64,000 bases of DNA from Novosphingobium sp. CF614 (GTDB lineage Bacteria > Pseudomonadota > Alphaproteobacteria > Sphingomonadales > Sphingomonadaceae), in assembly GCF_900113255.1 (NCBI RefSeq), contig NZ_FOOR01000008.1, forward strand, positions 1 to 64,000. The letters run 5' to 3'. The notes under the pieces were generated by a model. The model was not told where the DNA came from, ran no database searches, and saw only the letters and a program-made list of their open reading frames with translations. The number at the start of each line of letters is the position of its first letter. Position 1 is the first letter of the stretch. Both the position numbers and the translations under genes were made by a program. Shown here in pieces: positions 17,621 to 28,959 of this stretch.

Positions 17621-18465
17621 AACCTTTCGACCCCCCGCAATCCGAAATGCGTCAGCATTGCGCGATACGCATCCGGAATATTCCCCGCCCCGGTGAATAG
17701 CGCGCGGTCGGGCACTTGGCGAGACCATTCCTGTCCCGTTGTAAGACGCTCGATCTGCCGCGCGATCCCTTGCGCGCCATGCACGAAGCGCACGCCCGGG
17801 CCGAAGGCGCGGCCCAGTTCCTCCTCCAGCAGCGGGAAATGGGTGCAGGCAAGCACCACGGTATCGATCCGCTCGCCGCCCGGCATCGCGCGCAGCGCCT
17901 CGGCCGCTCCGGTGATCGCGGAGCCATCCACCGGCTCGCCGCGCAGCTTCGCTTCGGCCGCGTCCACCAGGCCGGGGGCGCCATGGCGCAGCAGCAGCTT
18001 GTCGGCGGCGAATTCATGCTCCAGCCGGTCGACATAGGCCTGGCGGATCGTCGCCTGGGTGCCGAGCAGGCCGATCACGCCGGTTCGCGTCATTGCCGCC
18101 GCCGGCTTGATCGCGGGTACGGTGCCGACGATCGGCACCTCCAGCACTTCGCGCACCATGCCCAGCGCGATGGTGGAGGCGGTGTTGCAGGCGATGCACA
18201 CCAGGCGCGGATGGAAACGCTCGGTCATGCGGCCAAGCAGCCCGGAAACGCGCGCGGCGATCTGCGCCTCGGTCTTGGAACCATAAGGCAGGCCGGCGGT
18301 ATCGGCGGCGTAGATGACCGGCGCCTGGGGCAGGAGCTTTCGCACTTCATCCAGCACCGTCAGCCCACCCACGCCCGAATCGAACAGGAGGATCGGCGCG
18401 GCAGGGCGGGCCCAAGCGGTCGGCTTGGCGTGCGGGGCGCTGAGACTGTCGGAAGCCATCTTCAT
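17617..18465 (-). CDS. murI: glutamate racemase
   Basis: MurI makes D-glutamate for peptidoglycan. The 282-residue protein shows the family motifs FDSGVGGLTVL, CNTAS with the first catalytic Cys and LACTHFPLL with the second. Two ATGs are close together (18465 and 18459); both fit. It is divergent from plsY, with about 100 bp between. Confidence 0.96.
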   Translation of the reverse strand: MKMASDSLSAPHAKPTAWARPAAPILLFDSGVGGLTVLDEVRKLLPQAPVIYAADTAGLPYGSKTEAQIAARVSGLLGRMTERFHPRLVCIACNTASTIALGMVREVLEVPIVGTVPAIKPAAAMTRTGVIGLLGTQATIRQAYVDRLEHEFAADKLLLRHGAPGLVDAAEAKLRGEPVDGSAITGAAEALRAMPGGERIDTVVLACTHFPLLEEELGRAFGPGVRFVHGAQGIARQIERLTTGQEWSRQVPDRALFTGAGNIPDAYRAMLTHFGLRGVERF

Positions 18466-18569
18466 TCCTTGAACCTTGCATCCTGTTAATCGCCGGCGCG
18501 CGCAAAGGGAACGTCGAATGCTGCAACCCGGCTTCTGCTGGGCGTGACAAGTCGCTAAGGCACTGCGCC

Positions 18570-19157
18570 ATGGATTGGATTCTCGCTTCGGCGCTCGGCT
18601 ATGCGCTTGGTTCGGTGCCGTTCGGGCTGATCGTCACGCGTCTGGGCGGGGCGGGGGACTTGCGCAGCATCGGTTCGGGCAACATCGGCGCCACCAACGT
18701 GCTGCGCACCGGGCGCAAGGGCCTGGCCGCCGCGACGCTACTGCTTGACCTTGTGAAGGGGCTGGTTGCGGTTCTGATCGCCGCCCGGCTGTGGCCGGAA
18801 TGGACCGGCCTCGCCGCGCTCGGCGCTTTCATCGGCCACTGCTTTCCCGTCTGGCTGGGTTTCCGGGGCGGCAAGGGAGTGGCGACCGCCGCCGGGGTCG
18901 CGCTCGGCCTCGCCTGGCCGGTCGGGCTGGCCTATGCCGCGACGTGGATCGGCCTGCTGCTGACAGTGCGGATATCCTCGGTCGCCGGGATGACCGCCGC
19001 GGTGGTCGCGCCGCTGGCGGCGCTGGCGCTGGGCGAGCATCGGGCCGCCCCGGTGCTGGCGGTGATCGCCGCCGTGGTGCTGTTCCAGCACCGCGAGAAC
19101 ATCGCCCGCCTGCGCGCCGGCACCGAACCCAGGATCGGGAACAGCGGGAAGGCATGA
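18570..19157 (+). CDS. plsY: acyl-phosphate:glycerol-3-phosphate acyltransferase PlsY
   Basis: PlsY transfers acyl from acyl-phosphate to glycerol-3-phosphate, the first step of phospholipid synthesis. The 195-residue membrane protein has SIGSGNIGATNVLR, the HCFPVWLGFRGGKGVAT loop and about five membrane segments. It overlaps dprA by ATGA. Confidence 0.95.
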   Translation: MDWILASALGYALGSVPFGLIVTRLGGAGDLRSIGSGNIGATNVLRTGRKGLAAATLLLDLVKGLVAVLIAARLWPEWTGLAALGAFIGHCFPVWLGFRGGKGVATAAGVALGLAWPVGLAYAATWIGLLLTVRISSVAGMTAAVVAPLAALALGEHRAAPVLAVIAAVVLFQHRENIARLRAGTEPRIGNSGKA

Positions 19158-20284
19158 GCGGGGCCCTTTCGCGGGAAGAGGCTTTCGCCCGCATCCGCCT
19201 GCTGCGCTCGCCCAACATCGGCCCGGTCACATATGCCCAATTGCTCGCCCGCTTCGGCGACGCGCGCACCGCGCTGGAAGCATTGCCCGATCTTGCCGGG
19301 CGCGCGGGCAAGCCTTACGCGGCCGCTGCCGAACGCCGCGTCCACGATGAGATCGCCGCCGTGCGCAAGGCCGGCGCACGCTATCTGTTCCACGATTCGC
19401 CCGGCTATCCGCCGTTGCTGGCCGCTACCGAGGGCGCGCCGCCGATCCTGACCTTGCGCGGCGATCCGGCGCTGGCCAGGCGCCCCTGCGTGGCGATGGT
19501 CGGCGCGCGCAATGCCTCTGCCGGAGCGGTCAAGCTGGCGCGGGACCTGGCGCACGGCCTTGCCGAGGCCGGGCTGACCGTGGTTTCCGGCCTGGCGCGC
19601 GGGATCGACGGCGCCGCGCACGAGGGTGCTCTGCGGGCCGGGGCCGGGCCCGAGAGCGGCTCGACGATCGGCGTGATCGCCAGCGGCATCGACATCGTCT
19701 ATCCGCCCGAGCACGCGAGCCTGCACGGCCGGATCGCGGCCGAAGCCCTGCTCCTTGCCGAGCAACCGCCTGGCACCGAGCCGCTGGCACGGCACTTCCC
19801 CGCTCGCAACCGGATCATCGCCGGCCTTGCGGCGGGCACGCTGGTGGTGGAAGCGGCGCCCAAGTCCGGCTCGCTCATCACCGCGCGGCTGGCCGGCGAG
19901 ATGGGGCGGGAAGTCATGGCGGTGCCGGGCTCGCCGCTCGATGCCCGCTCGCACGGCTGCAACCAGCTGATCCGCGACGGGGCGATCCTGGTGCAGTCGG
20001 CGCAGGACGTGATCGAGCTGCTTTCCGGCTTCGACGGCAAGGCGCGCTCCACTTTCCGCGATGCCGCCCCGGCATGGATCGCCGCCGAGCCGCTCGCCGC
20101 CAAGCCGCTCGCCGCTGATCGCGTGGAGATCGCCGCGCTGCTCACCACCGCACCGATCGCGGTGGACGAATTGATCCGTCAATCGGGAGCGGGCGCGGCG
20201 GCGGTGCAACTGGCCTTGCTGGAACTGGAGATCGCGGGCAGGTTGGTTCGCCATGCCGGGGGAAGGGTAAGTCTTTCGGGCTGA
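19154..20284 (+). CDS. dprA: DNA-processing protein DprA
   Basis: DprA loads RecA on incoming single-stranded DNA during transformation. The 376-residue protein has an N-terminal SAM-like region, the Rossmann-like core (VAMVGARNAS, VVSGLARGIDGAAH, FPARNRIIAGL, VVEAAPKSGSL) and a C-terminal winged helix (about 315-376). A short repeat (EPLAAKPLAA) sits in the linker. The start overlaps the plsY stop. Confidence 0.95.
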   Translation: MSGALSREEAFARIRLLRSPNIGPVTYAQLLARFGDARTALEALPDLAGRAGKPYAAAAERRVHDEIAAVRKAGARYLFHDSPGYPPLLAATEGAPPILTLRGDPALARRPCVAMVGARNASAGAVKLARDLAHGLAEAGLTVVSGLARGIDGAAHEGALRAGAGPESGSTIGVIASGIDIVYPPEHASLHGRIAAEALLLAEQPPGTEPLARHFPARNRIIAGLAAGTLVVEAAPKSGSLITARLAGEMGREVMAVPGSPLDARSHGCNQLIRDGAILVQSAQDVIELLSGFDGKARSTFRDAAPAWIAAEPLAAKPLAADRVEIAALLTTAPIAVDELIRQSGAGAAAVQLALLELEIAGRLVRHAGGRVSLSG

Positions 20285-20333
20285 TGCAGCGGATCGGAAC
20301 CCTCTTGACGCCAGCCCGGATCGGCAACCACCC

Positions 20334-20363
20334 TACACGTGTATGTATGCGCGTACACGCGTG
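20334..20363. promoter_or_regulatory. 30-nt alternating pyrimidine-purine (Z-DNA-prone) tract upstream of topA
   Basis: From 20334 to 20363 every step alternates pyrimidine and purine without a break (TACACGTGTA, then TGTATGCGCG, then TACACGCGTG). Alternating CG/CA/TG tracts of this length favour Z-DNA under negative supercoiling. A TTGACG hexamer at 20305 could be a -35 box, which would put the -10 region or start site at the left edge of the tract. The tract ends 20 nt before the topA ATG. Confidence 0.6.
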
Positions 20364-20383
20364 AGAGGATTCCGGGAATACCC

Positions 20384-22935
<2,552 letters not shown>

Positions 22936-22939
<4 letters not shown>

Positions 22940-23115
22940 GCGAGAAGATCGCCAAGCACAAGCAGCCCTGGAAGCCCGATGAACTGCAAAAGCTCCAGGT
23001 GCTGGCGGGCAAGGGCAAGGGCCTGAAGGAAATCGCCAGGGCGCTCAACCGCACCGAGGAATCGACCAGGGACGCCGCGCGCCAGCACGGCATGGTGATC
23101 GCCAAGGCGCGCTGA
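22936..23115 (+). CDS. small 59-residue basic protein, probably HTH
   Basis: An ATGA overlap couples this short frame to topA. The protein begins MSEKIAKHKQPWKPDELQKL and continues with a helix-turn-helix-like segment (LKEIARALNRTEESTRDAAR). It resembles small SANT/HTH-like proteins of sphingomonads, but no function is known to me. Codon use matches the neighbours. Its stop lies in a 15-bp tandem duplication. Confidence 0.7.
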
Positions 23116-23140
23116 ACCTAGACCTGCTGAACCTAGACCT
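23111..23140. repeat. 15-bp perfect tandem duplication on a stop codon
   Basis: GCTGAACCTAGACCT occurs twice in direct succession (23111-23125 and 23126-23140). The first copy contains the TGA stop of the 59-residue gene. Similar 14-bp duplications lie at 30707 and 44294. Confidence 0.85.
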
Positions 23141-23145
23141 GGGCC

Positions 23146-24693
23146 TCAGCGGCGCGGGCGGTAGAGCCCGAACTTGCGGGTGCCCAGGGTGATCCCGGCA
23201 TAGCGCTCGTACCCCCGCGCGAGGGTCCGGCGCATGAATGCCCTGGTCCGAAGGTTCGGCAGGTTGGGGCGCCCGCTTTCGGCCATCACCACCACGCCCG
23301 GCCGCGAAGCCATGATCCGGCGTACTTCCGCAACCGGGTCGACGCCGAGCGCGCCGGCCTCGTTCATCGCGTCGAGATGGCTGGGAAACGCGAAGCGGGT
23401 GGGAATGCAGGCTCCGGTCGTGCGATAGAGCGCGCTATCCCCTTCGTAGACGTAGAGGCAGCGATGCGGGGCATGCTTGGGATGTTTGAGCTCGCGTTGG
23501 ACCAAGGCCGTGGCTTGGGAGAATTCGGCGGCGGTGCCGCGTTCGCGGAGCTGGAAGGCCGGCGCGGCCACCGCGCCGATCAGCCCGAAGCCCAGCAGCA
23601 CGTTCGCATGCCAGCGCCCTCCCGGCCTGCCGTGCCCCAGAACCGGGGCGCAAAGCACGCAGAGAGGCACCAGCACCGGACCCAGGTAATGATCGTACCA
23701 GGGCGCTATCAGCAGGAAGCCGCCCAGCGCGAACCCCGCCCAGATTCGCAAGGGCATCAGCGCGTCCGGTACTTCGCCCCCCCGCAGCGACAGTCTTCGC
23801 GGGGCGAGCAGGATCGCCAGCGCGAAAGGCAGCATCGCCAGCGTTTCCTTCGCCAGCTGCGCGAAAGCGTCGGCCCAGTCGGTGCGGCGGCCGAAGATCG
23901 AGAGGAAGTTCGCCTGTACGAAGGCTTCGCCGTGGCCCGCCAGCACGTAACCCGCCAGCACCGCCAGGGTCGGGGCGAGGGCCAGGCCTGCCCACAGCGC
24001 GGCCGTCGCCGCGAGGCGCGGCGGGCTCCAGCCGTCGGCGCGGCCGCGCGCGAGCAGCAGCAGGCCCAGCCCGGCGCCTTCGAACAGTGCGGTGTACTTG
24101 ATCTGCATCGCCAGCCCGATCAGCAGCATCACCCCGCACCCGCGCAGGGCCAGCCGCCGGTCGCGCTGGCGCTGGCCGGCGCGGACGACCGCGAGTGCCG
24201 CCAGCGCGACCGGCAGGTTGTAGAACACCGGCGACTGGCCGAGCGCGACGTTGAAGGTCGGCTGGTACAGCAGGTAGGCCAGGCCGGCGAGGCGCGCGCC
24301 GCGTTCGGGCGCGACCAGGCGCGCGGTCCGGGCGATCACCAGCGCCGTCAGCACCGAGCACGCGGTCCCCAGCGCCTGGTAGACCAGCACCGGGTCCAGG
24401 GGCACCAGGAACACGGCGCGATAGATCAGGAACAACCCGTAGGGCTTGCGGTCCCAGAGATCGACGTAGGGCAGGGCCCCCTGGGCCATGCGCTGCCCGA
24501 CCAGCAGGTAGAACTGCTCGTCGACCTGTACCGCCGGCTTGCCGTACATCGCCAGCCGCACCAGGATCGCGGCGGCCAGGTAGCATGCCGCCAGGCTGCA
24601 CGCCGGCAGCAACCGGGCCGGGCCACGGCCTCCGCGATGCGTCGCGGACGGGCGGGTTATCCGGGCGACCAGACGCCCCGCGGCTGCAATCAT
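23146..24693 (-). CDS. GT-C/ArnT-like membrane glycosyltransferase
   Basis: This 515-residue protein has about ten to twelve hydrophobic segments and the PMT/GT39-like start: a first membrane helix followed by VDEQFYLLVGQRMAQG with the acidic catalytic pair, then YVDLWDRKPYG. Such enzymes transfer sugars from polyprenyl-phosphate donors to lipids or proteins in the periplasm. The substrate is unknown. The start at 24693 was preferred over longer frames. The 244 bp to def holds both promoters, a TCCGGGG/CCCCGGA hairpin (24714) and an 11-bp direct repeat with 14-bp period (24726, 24740). Confidence 0.7.
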   Translation of the reverse strand: MIAAAGRLVARITRPSATHRGGRGPARLLPACSLAACYLAAAILVRLAMYGKPAVQVDEQFYLLVGQRMAQGALPYVDLWDRKPYGLFLIYRAVFLVPLDPVLVYQALGTACSVLTALVIARTARLVAPERGARLAGLAYLLYQPTFNVALGQSPVFYNLPVALAALAVVRAGQRQRDRRLALRGCGVMLLIGLAMQIKYTALFEGAGLGLLLLARGRADGWSPPRLAATAALWAGLALAPTLAVLAGYVLAGHGEAFVQANFLSIFGRRTDWADAFAQLAKETLAMLPFALAILLAPRRLSLRGGEVPDALMPLRIWAGFALGGFLLIAPWYDHYLGPVLVPLCVLCAPVLGHGRPGGRWHANVLLGFGLIGAVAAPAFQLRERGTAAEFSQATALVQRELKHPKHAPHRCLYVYEGDSALYRTTGACIPTRFAFPSHLDAMNEAGALGVDPVAEVRRIMASRPGVVVMAESGRPNLPNLRTRAFMRRTLARGYERYAGITLGTRKFGLYRPRR

Positions 24694-24937
24694 CGCGTCA
24701 AATCCCGATTGTCCGGGGAAATGCCCCGGATAAGGCGCACCGGATAAGGCCCTCCGATCAGGCACTGCCGCCGCGAATGGGCATTATGGCGGGGATGTTA
24801 CCGGATTTTGACGCCGCCGGATGGCCCTGGCCGCAGTTGGCGCCGGGTCGGGGCAACGGCCCGTCCCGAGCGGAAAACCTCTCGCCGCCCGGCGTGACCG
24901 GCTTGCACCGACGACGCGCGATGGTTATCTGGCGTGC

Positions 24938-25507
24938 ATGGCTATTCGTGAAATCCTGGAAGTTCCCGACCCGCGTCTCAAGCAGGTGTCCAAGCCCGTC
25001 GAAAGCTTCGACGATGATCTCAAGACGCTGGTCGAGGATATGTTCGAGACGATGTACGATGCCCCCGGCATCGGCCTTGCCGCCATCCAGGTCGGCGTGC
25101 CGCTGCGCGTGCTGGTGATCGATCTGCAGCCCGAGGATGAGGACGCGGAGCCCGAAGTCTGCACCGCGCATGGCGGCCACCATCACACCCACCGACCGAC
25201 GAAGCGGGAACCGCGGATCTTCGTCAACCCGGAGATCGTCCATCCTTCGGAGGATGTGGCGGTCTATCAGGAAGGTTGCCTTTCGGTTCCCGAGATCTAC
25301 GCCGATGTCGAGCGCCCGGCCGCTATCCGCGCGCGCTGGCAGGATCTGGAAGGCAATGTCCATGAGGAGGAGATGGAGGGCCTGCTGGCCACCTGCCTCC
25401 AGCACGAGATCGACCACCTCGAGGGCATCCTGTTCATCGACCACCTTTCGCGCCTGAAGCGCCAGATGGCGCTCAAAAAGCTGGAGAAGCTGCGCAAGGC
25501 GGCGTGA
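24938..25507 (+). CDS. def: peptide deformylase with His-rich insertion
   Basis: Def removes the N-formyl group from new proteins. The 189-residue protein has all three motifs: GIGLAAIQVG (about 44-53), EGCLSVP with metal ligand C114 and QHEIDH with H156/E157/H160. Compared with the usual length it has an acidic then His-rich insertion at about 65-92 containing HGGHHHTH and an extra Cys. The start at 24938 gives the conserved MAIREILEVPDPRL. Confidence 0.95.
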   Translation: MAIREILEVPDPRLKQVSKPVESFDDDLKTLVEDMFETMYDAPGIGLAAIQVGVPLRVLVIDLQPEDEDAEPEVCTAHGGHHHTHRPTKREPRIFVNPEIVHPSEDVAVYQEGCLSVPEIYADVERPAAIRARWQDLEGNVHEEEMEGLLATCLQHEIDHLEGILFIDHLSRLKRQMALKKLEKLRKAA

Positions 25508-25585
25508 AGCGCGGGTTCGGCATGAGGTGGGGATAAGTTTCCAACAGGGCTGGTGTTCTTGAAACGTTCCGGTTAGACTGCCCGG

Positions 25586-27103
25586 ATGGAAATCGCCGCC
25601 GCTGCCATTGCCGCGCTCGTCATCGGTCTCGCTTTCGGCTGGTTTTTCGGCTCGCGTCCGGCTGTCCAGTGGCGCGAGCAAGCCGAATCCCGCGAACGCG
25701 AGGCGCGCGAACTGGACGCGAAGTACTTGCGCGCCTTCGCCGATCTGGAAGCCTCGCGCGAACGTGCCAGCCGTGCGGATGCCCTGGCGGAATCGCTCGA
25801 ACGCGCGCGGGCCGACCATGGCGAGGCCATGGAGCGGCTGCGGAGCGAAGGCGCGGCGGTGCTGGAACGCCTGCGGACGGAACATGCGCGGCAGGTGGAG
25901 GCGATGCGCGGGGAACAGCGCGAACTCGCGTCCGAACTGGCCACCTTGCGTGAGAAGTCGGCCAATTTCGAGGAGCAGAAGCGCCTGCTGATCGCCGCGC
26001 AGGACATGCTGCGCAAGGAATTCGAGAATGCCGGCGCCAAAGTTCTCGAAGGGGCGCAGGAGGCTTTCCTGCGCCGCGCGGGCGCCCGTTTCGAGGAGAG
26101 CGAGAAGGCCAATGCCGAACGCATCCGCTCGTTGCTCGCGCCGGTGGGAGAACGGCTGAAATGCTACGAGGAGCAAGTGGCCGCGCTGGAGGCCAAGCGA
26201 GTCGATTCGTTCGGCCAGCTCACCGGGCTGATCCAGTCGATGCGGGAAGGGCAGGAGAAAGTGCGGGAGGAAGCCCAGCGGCTCGGCAATTCGCTGCGCA
26301 ATGCCCCCAAGGCGCGCGGCCGCTGGGGCGAACAGCAGCTCAGGAACGTGCTCGAACAGTGCGGCTTGTCCGAACATACCGATTTCGTGACCGAACATTC
26401 GATCGAGACCGAGGACGGGCGGCTCAGGCCCGATGCCGTGGTCAACATTCCCGGCCAGAAGCGGCTGGTGATCGATGCCAAGGTCTCGCTCAACGCCTAT
26501 CAGGAGGCGTTCGAGGCGCAGGACGAGGTCACCCGGGACGCGGCGCTGCGCCAGCACGTCGCCTCGATGCGGAACCACGTCCAGACGCTTGGCGCCAAGA
26601 GCTACCAGAGCCAGTTCGAGGATGCGCCGGACTATGTGGTGATGTTCGTGCCGGGCGAGCATTTCGTCGCCGCCGCGCTCGAACAGGATCCGGAGCTGTG
26701 GGATTTCGCCTTCCGCAACCGGGTGCTGCTGGCAACGCCCACCAATCTGGTCGCGATCGCGCGAACCGTGGCGCAAGTCTGGCGCCAGGACGGCCTTGCC
26801 CGCGAGGCGCGCGAGATCGGCCGGATGGGCGGCGAACTCTATGACCGGCTTGCCGTCGCCGCCGATCACATGAAGCGCGTCGGCGCCGGACTGGAGACGG
26901 CGGTCAGCAATTACAACAAGTTCGTCGGCAGTTTCGAGCGCAACGTGCTCAGTTCCGGACGGCGCCTGCGCGAAAAGCACATCGAGATCGGCAAGCGCGA
27001 GATCGACGAAGTGCCGCGTATCGAGTCCGTCCCCCGCTATGGCACCGAAGCGCTTGGCGAAGCGGACGAGGATGCGAAAGCGCTGCCGGAAGCGGCCGAA
27101 TAG
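25586..27103 (+). CDS. rmuC: DNA recombination protein RmuC homologue
   Basis: RmuC proteins limit DNA inversions and are predicted membrane-anchored nucleases. The 505-residue protein has an N-terminal membrane helix (about 3-20), a long Glu/Arg coiled coil (about 28-200) and the conserved RmuC domain with RGRWGEQQLRNVLE, DAVVNIPGQKRLVIDAKVSL and FVPGEHFVAAALEQD. It is downstream of def with a 78-bp gap and probably its own promoter. Confidence 0.93.
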   Translation: MEIAAAAIAALVIGLAFGWFFGSRPAVQWREQAESREREARELDAKYLRAFADLEASRERASRADALAESLERARADHGEAMERLRSEGAAVLERLRTEHARQVEAMRGEQRELASELATLREKSANFEEQKRLLIAAQDMLRKEFENAGAKVLEGAQEAFLRRAGARFEESEKANAERIRSLLAPVGERLKCYEEQVAALEAKRVDSFGQLTGLIQSMREGQEKVREEAQRLGNSLRNAPKARGRWGEQQLRNVLEQCGLSEHTDFVTEHSIETEDGRLRPDAVVNIPGQKRLVIDAKVSLNAYQEAFEAQDEVTRDAALRQHVASMRNHVQTLGAKSYQSQFEDAPDYVVMFVPGEHFVAAALEQDPELWDFAFRNRVLLATPTNLVAIARTVAQVWRQDGLAREAREIGRMGGELYDRLAVAADHMKRVGAGLETAVSNYNKFVGSFERNVLSSGRRLREKHIEIGKREIDEVPRIESVPRYGTEALGEADEDAKALPEAAE

Positions 27104-27142
27104 GCCGGTTCATGACTGATACCCGATCGACGTGGCTTGGCA

Positions 27143-27562
27143 TCAGCCGCCCTTGCGGCTTTCCTCCACGCCTTCGACGCGCACCAGTTCGGCGGTGTGC
27201 CCGCTCGATTGCAGGGTCATGCGATTGCCTTCGACGCTCATGCGCGGGGTGGCGACCAGCAGCGCGCCGATCGCTCTTTCCTGGTTCCATGCCGATTCGC
27301 TGCAAGCCATCTCGGTCTGCGCCAGGGGGCCGGCGAAAAGGCGGTTCTCATCCATCCGCCAGGGGCCGCCGAGGTGGTTGCAGCCGACCTGCACGCCGAT
27401 CTTTCGCTTGTCGAAGGTAAGTTCGGCGCCGGACGATTGCGGGCGCTCGCCATCGATCCGCTCGAAGCGCCAGCTGGTTTCGGCAAGATGCGATCGATCG
27501 CCTCGATCCGAGCATCCGGCGAGAAGAGCCGGCGCAAAGAGGAGGAGGCAGAGTCGTCGCAT
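27143..27562 (-). CDS. META-domain lipoprotein (HslJ-like)
   Basis: The 139-residue protein starts with a lipoprotein signal ending LLAGC (Cys17) and carries a META/HslJ domain, with a TSWRFERIDG start, GCNHLGGPW and GPLAQTEMACSE with the conserved Met-Ala-Cys turn. HslJ-type proteins are envelope proteins linked to stress and antibiotic tolerance. A longer open frame exists upstream, but only this start gives the signal peptide. Confidence 0.8.
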   Translation of the reverse strand: MRRLCLLLFAPALLAGCSDRGDRSHLAETSWRFERIDGERPQSSGAELTFDKRKIGVQVGCNHLGGPWRMDENRLFAGPLAQTEMACSESAWNQERAIGALLVATPRMSVEGNRMTLQSSGHTAELVRVEGVEESRKGG

Positions 27563-27764
27563 AGCCTCCCGACATTGCCACGCAACGTATGAGAATCCGA
27601 TGAACGGCAGGGTCGGTGTTGGTGGATATAGGTGGCGTATAACTTGGATACTTCGGCGCCAGGCATGGCGTTGACGGAGAGACCCCACCTCCCCTGAAGG
27701 GGAGCGCAGAAGAGTCGCAATCAACGCATGTTAGTATTGGCCGGCCGCCACCGACCTTTCCAGA

Positions 27765-27815
27765 TCCTCCCCGGAACGGGGAGGGGGACCGCCCGCGAAG
27801 CGGGTGGTGGAGGGG
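27765..27815. repeat. REP-like double hairpin
   Basis: CCTCCCC-ggaac-GGGGAGG (27765-27783) is followed by ACCGCCCGC-gaa-GCGGGTGGT (27787-27807) and a G-rich tail. Two adjacent GC palindromes of this kind form a common dispersed repeat in alphaproteobacterial intergenic DNA. With the MITE copy that follows it fills the 538-bp gap between the META gene and the methyltransferase gene. Confidence 0.65.
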
Positions 27816-27880
27816 GCGAAAGCATGCCGACCAACCCTTGGTAGCGAGCGGCCAACTGGCGACTCCTCCGTCAACCTCTT

Positions 27881-28063
27881 GGGTAATGCCAAATCGCATT
27901 GATCGGAACTCTTGTTCCTCTTCCTTTCGTCCTTGCGAACCGCCGCAGGCGGTGCGGCAATCCAGAGTGTTTTTGCACTGCCCTGGATTGCTTCGGCGGC
28001 TTCGCCACCTCGCGGGCGAGGAGGGAGACGACGGGTCTTGCTCCGACAGACTTGGTATAACCC
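27881..28063. repeat. MITE-like element, copy 2
   Basis: This 183-bp element is bounded by imperfect 15-bp inverted repeats (GGGTAATGCCAAATC at 27881; GACTTGGTATAACCC ending at 28063). Its left part matches copy 1 (GATCGGAACTCT, TTGCGAACCGCC), while the middle is longer and diverged. It contains no gene. Confidence 0.7.
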
Positions 28064-28100
28064 CAACCAGGTTCGCCGCCGTGCACCATCCCGCCCGTTT

Positions 28101-28940
28101 TCACGTGCCGGAGCCGCCCGATCCCCCTGCTGCCGCCACGCCGAGATGGGCCAGTGCCTCATAGGCGAGAACCGCCCCGGCGACGGCCGCGTTGAGGCTG
28201 TCGGCGCGGCCGAGCATCGGGATCGTCACGCGCAAGTCGCAGGCCTGCTCGTAGGCGGCGGGAAGGCCCTGCGATTCGTTGCCCACCATCAGGAAGCAGG
28301 GCGCCGCATAGGGGGCGCGGCGGTAGTCGGTGGAATCGCGCAGCGAGGCGGCGACCAGCTGGCCTTCTCCGGCGCGCAGCCAGGCGATGAATTCGTCCCA
28401 GCGCGCCATGGCCAGTTTCTGCGTGAAGATCGCGCCCATGCTGGCGCGCACCGCCTCAACCGAAAAGGGATCGGCGCAATCGTCGATCAGGATCAGTCCG
28501 CCCGCGCCCACCGCGTCGCCGGTGCGCAGCATGGTGCCGAGATTCCCCGGATCGCGCAGCGCCTGCGCCACCAGCCAGATCGGCGCGGCGGCGCGGTCCA
28601 GCGCGGCCAGCCGGGTATCGAATTCGGCGAAGACGCCCGCGACGGCCTGCGGATTGTCCTTGCCGGTGACCTTGGCGAGGATCTCCTCGTCCATTTCGAC
28701 GATCTCGCCGCCGGCCCGCTCCACCGCCTGTTCGAGCGAATCGAGCAGCGGATGCGGCTCGCGGCCTTTCGCCATCACCAGCATCTGCGGCACTTTGCCG
28801 CATTCGCGGGCATCGGTCAGCAGCCGCAGGCCTTCGGCCAGGAAGCGCTTCTCCCGCTTGCGGTGCTTCTTGTCCCGCAGCGAGCGCAGGAACTTGACCA
28901 GCGGATTGGAAAAGCCGGTGATGGTACGGCGTGAAGGCAC
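28101..28940 (-). CDS. TrmH/SpoU-family RNA 2'-O-methyltransferase
   Basis: The 279-residue protein has an N-terminal substrate-binding domain (FSNPLVKFLRSLRDKKHR) and a C-terminal SPOUT domain with the knot motifs ALRDPGNLGTMLRTGDAVG, FLMVGNESQGL and IPMLGRADSLNAAVAGAVL. It should methylate a ribose in rRNA or tRNA using S-adenosylmethionine; the exact site cannot be read from sequence. The start is GTG at 28940. It is followed upstream on the same strand by the PTS genes. Confidence 0.88.
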   Translation of the reverse strand: MPSRRTITGFSNPLVKFLRSLRDKKHRKREKRFLAEGLRLLTDARECGKVPQMLVMAKGREPHPLLDSLEQAVERAGGEIVEMDEEILAKVTGKDNPQAVAGVFAEFDTRLAALDRAAAPIWLVAQALRDPGNLGTMLRTGDAVGAGGLILIDDCADPFSVEAVRASMGAIFTQKLAMARWDEFIAWLRAGEGQLVAASLRDSTDYRRAPYAAPCFLMVGNESQGLPAAYEQACDLRVTIPMLGRADSLNAAVAGAVLAYEALAHLGVAAAGGSGGSGT

Positions 28941-28959
28941 GCTGCTCAGCCCCGCGCCG

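Noticed and set aside
24758-26980. 740-codon minus-strand frame opposite def and rmuC
   Set aside because: Antisense shadow; both plus-strand genes are clear.
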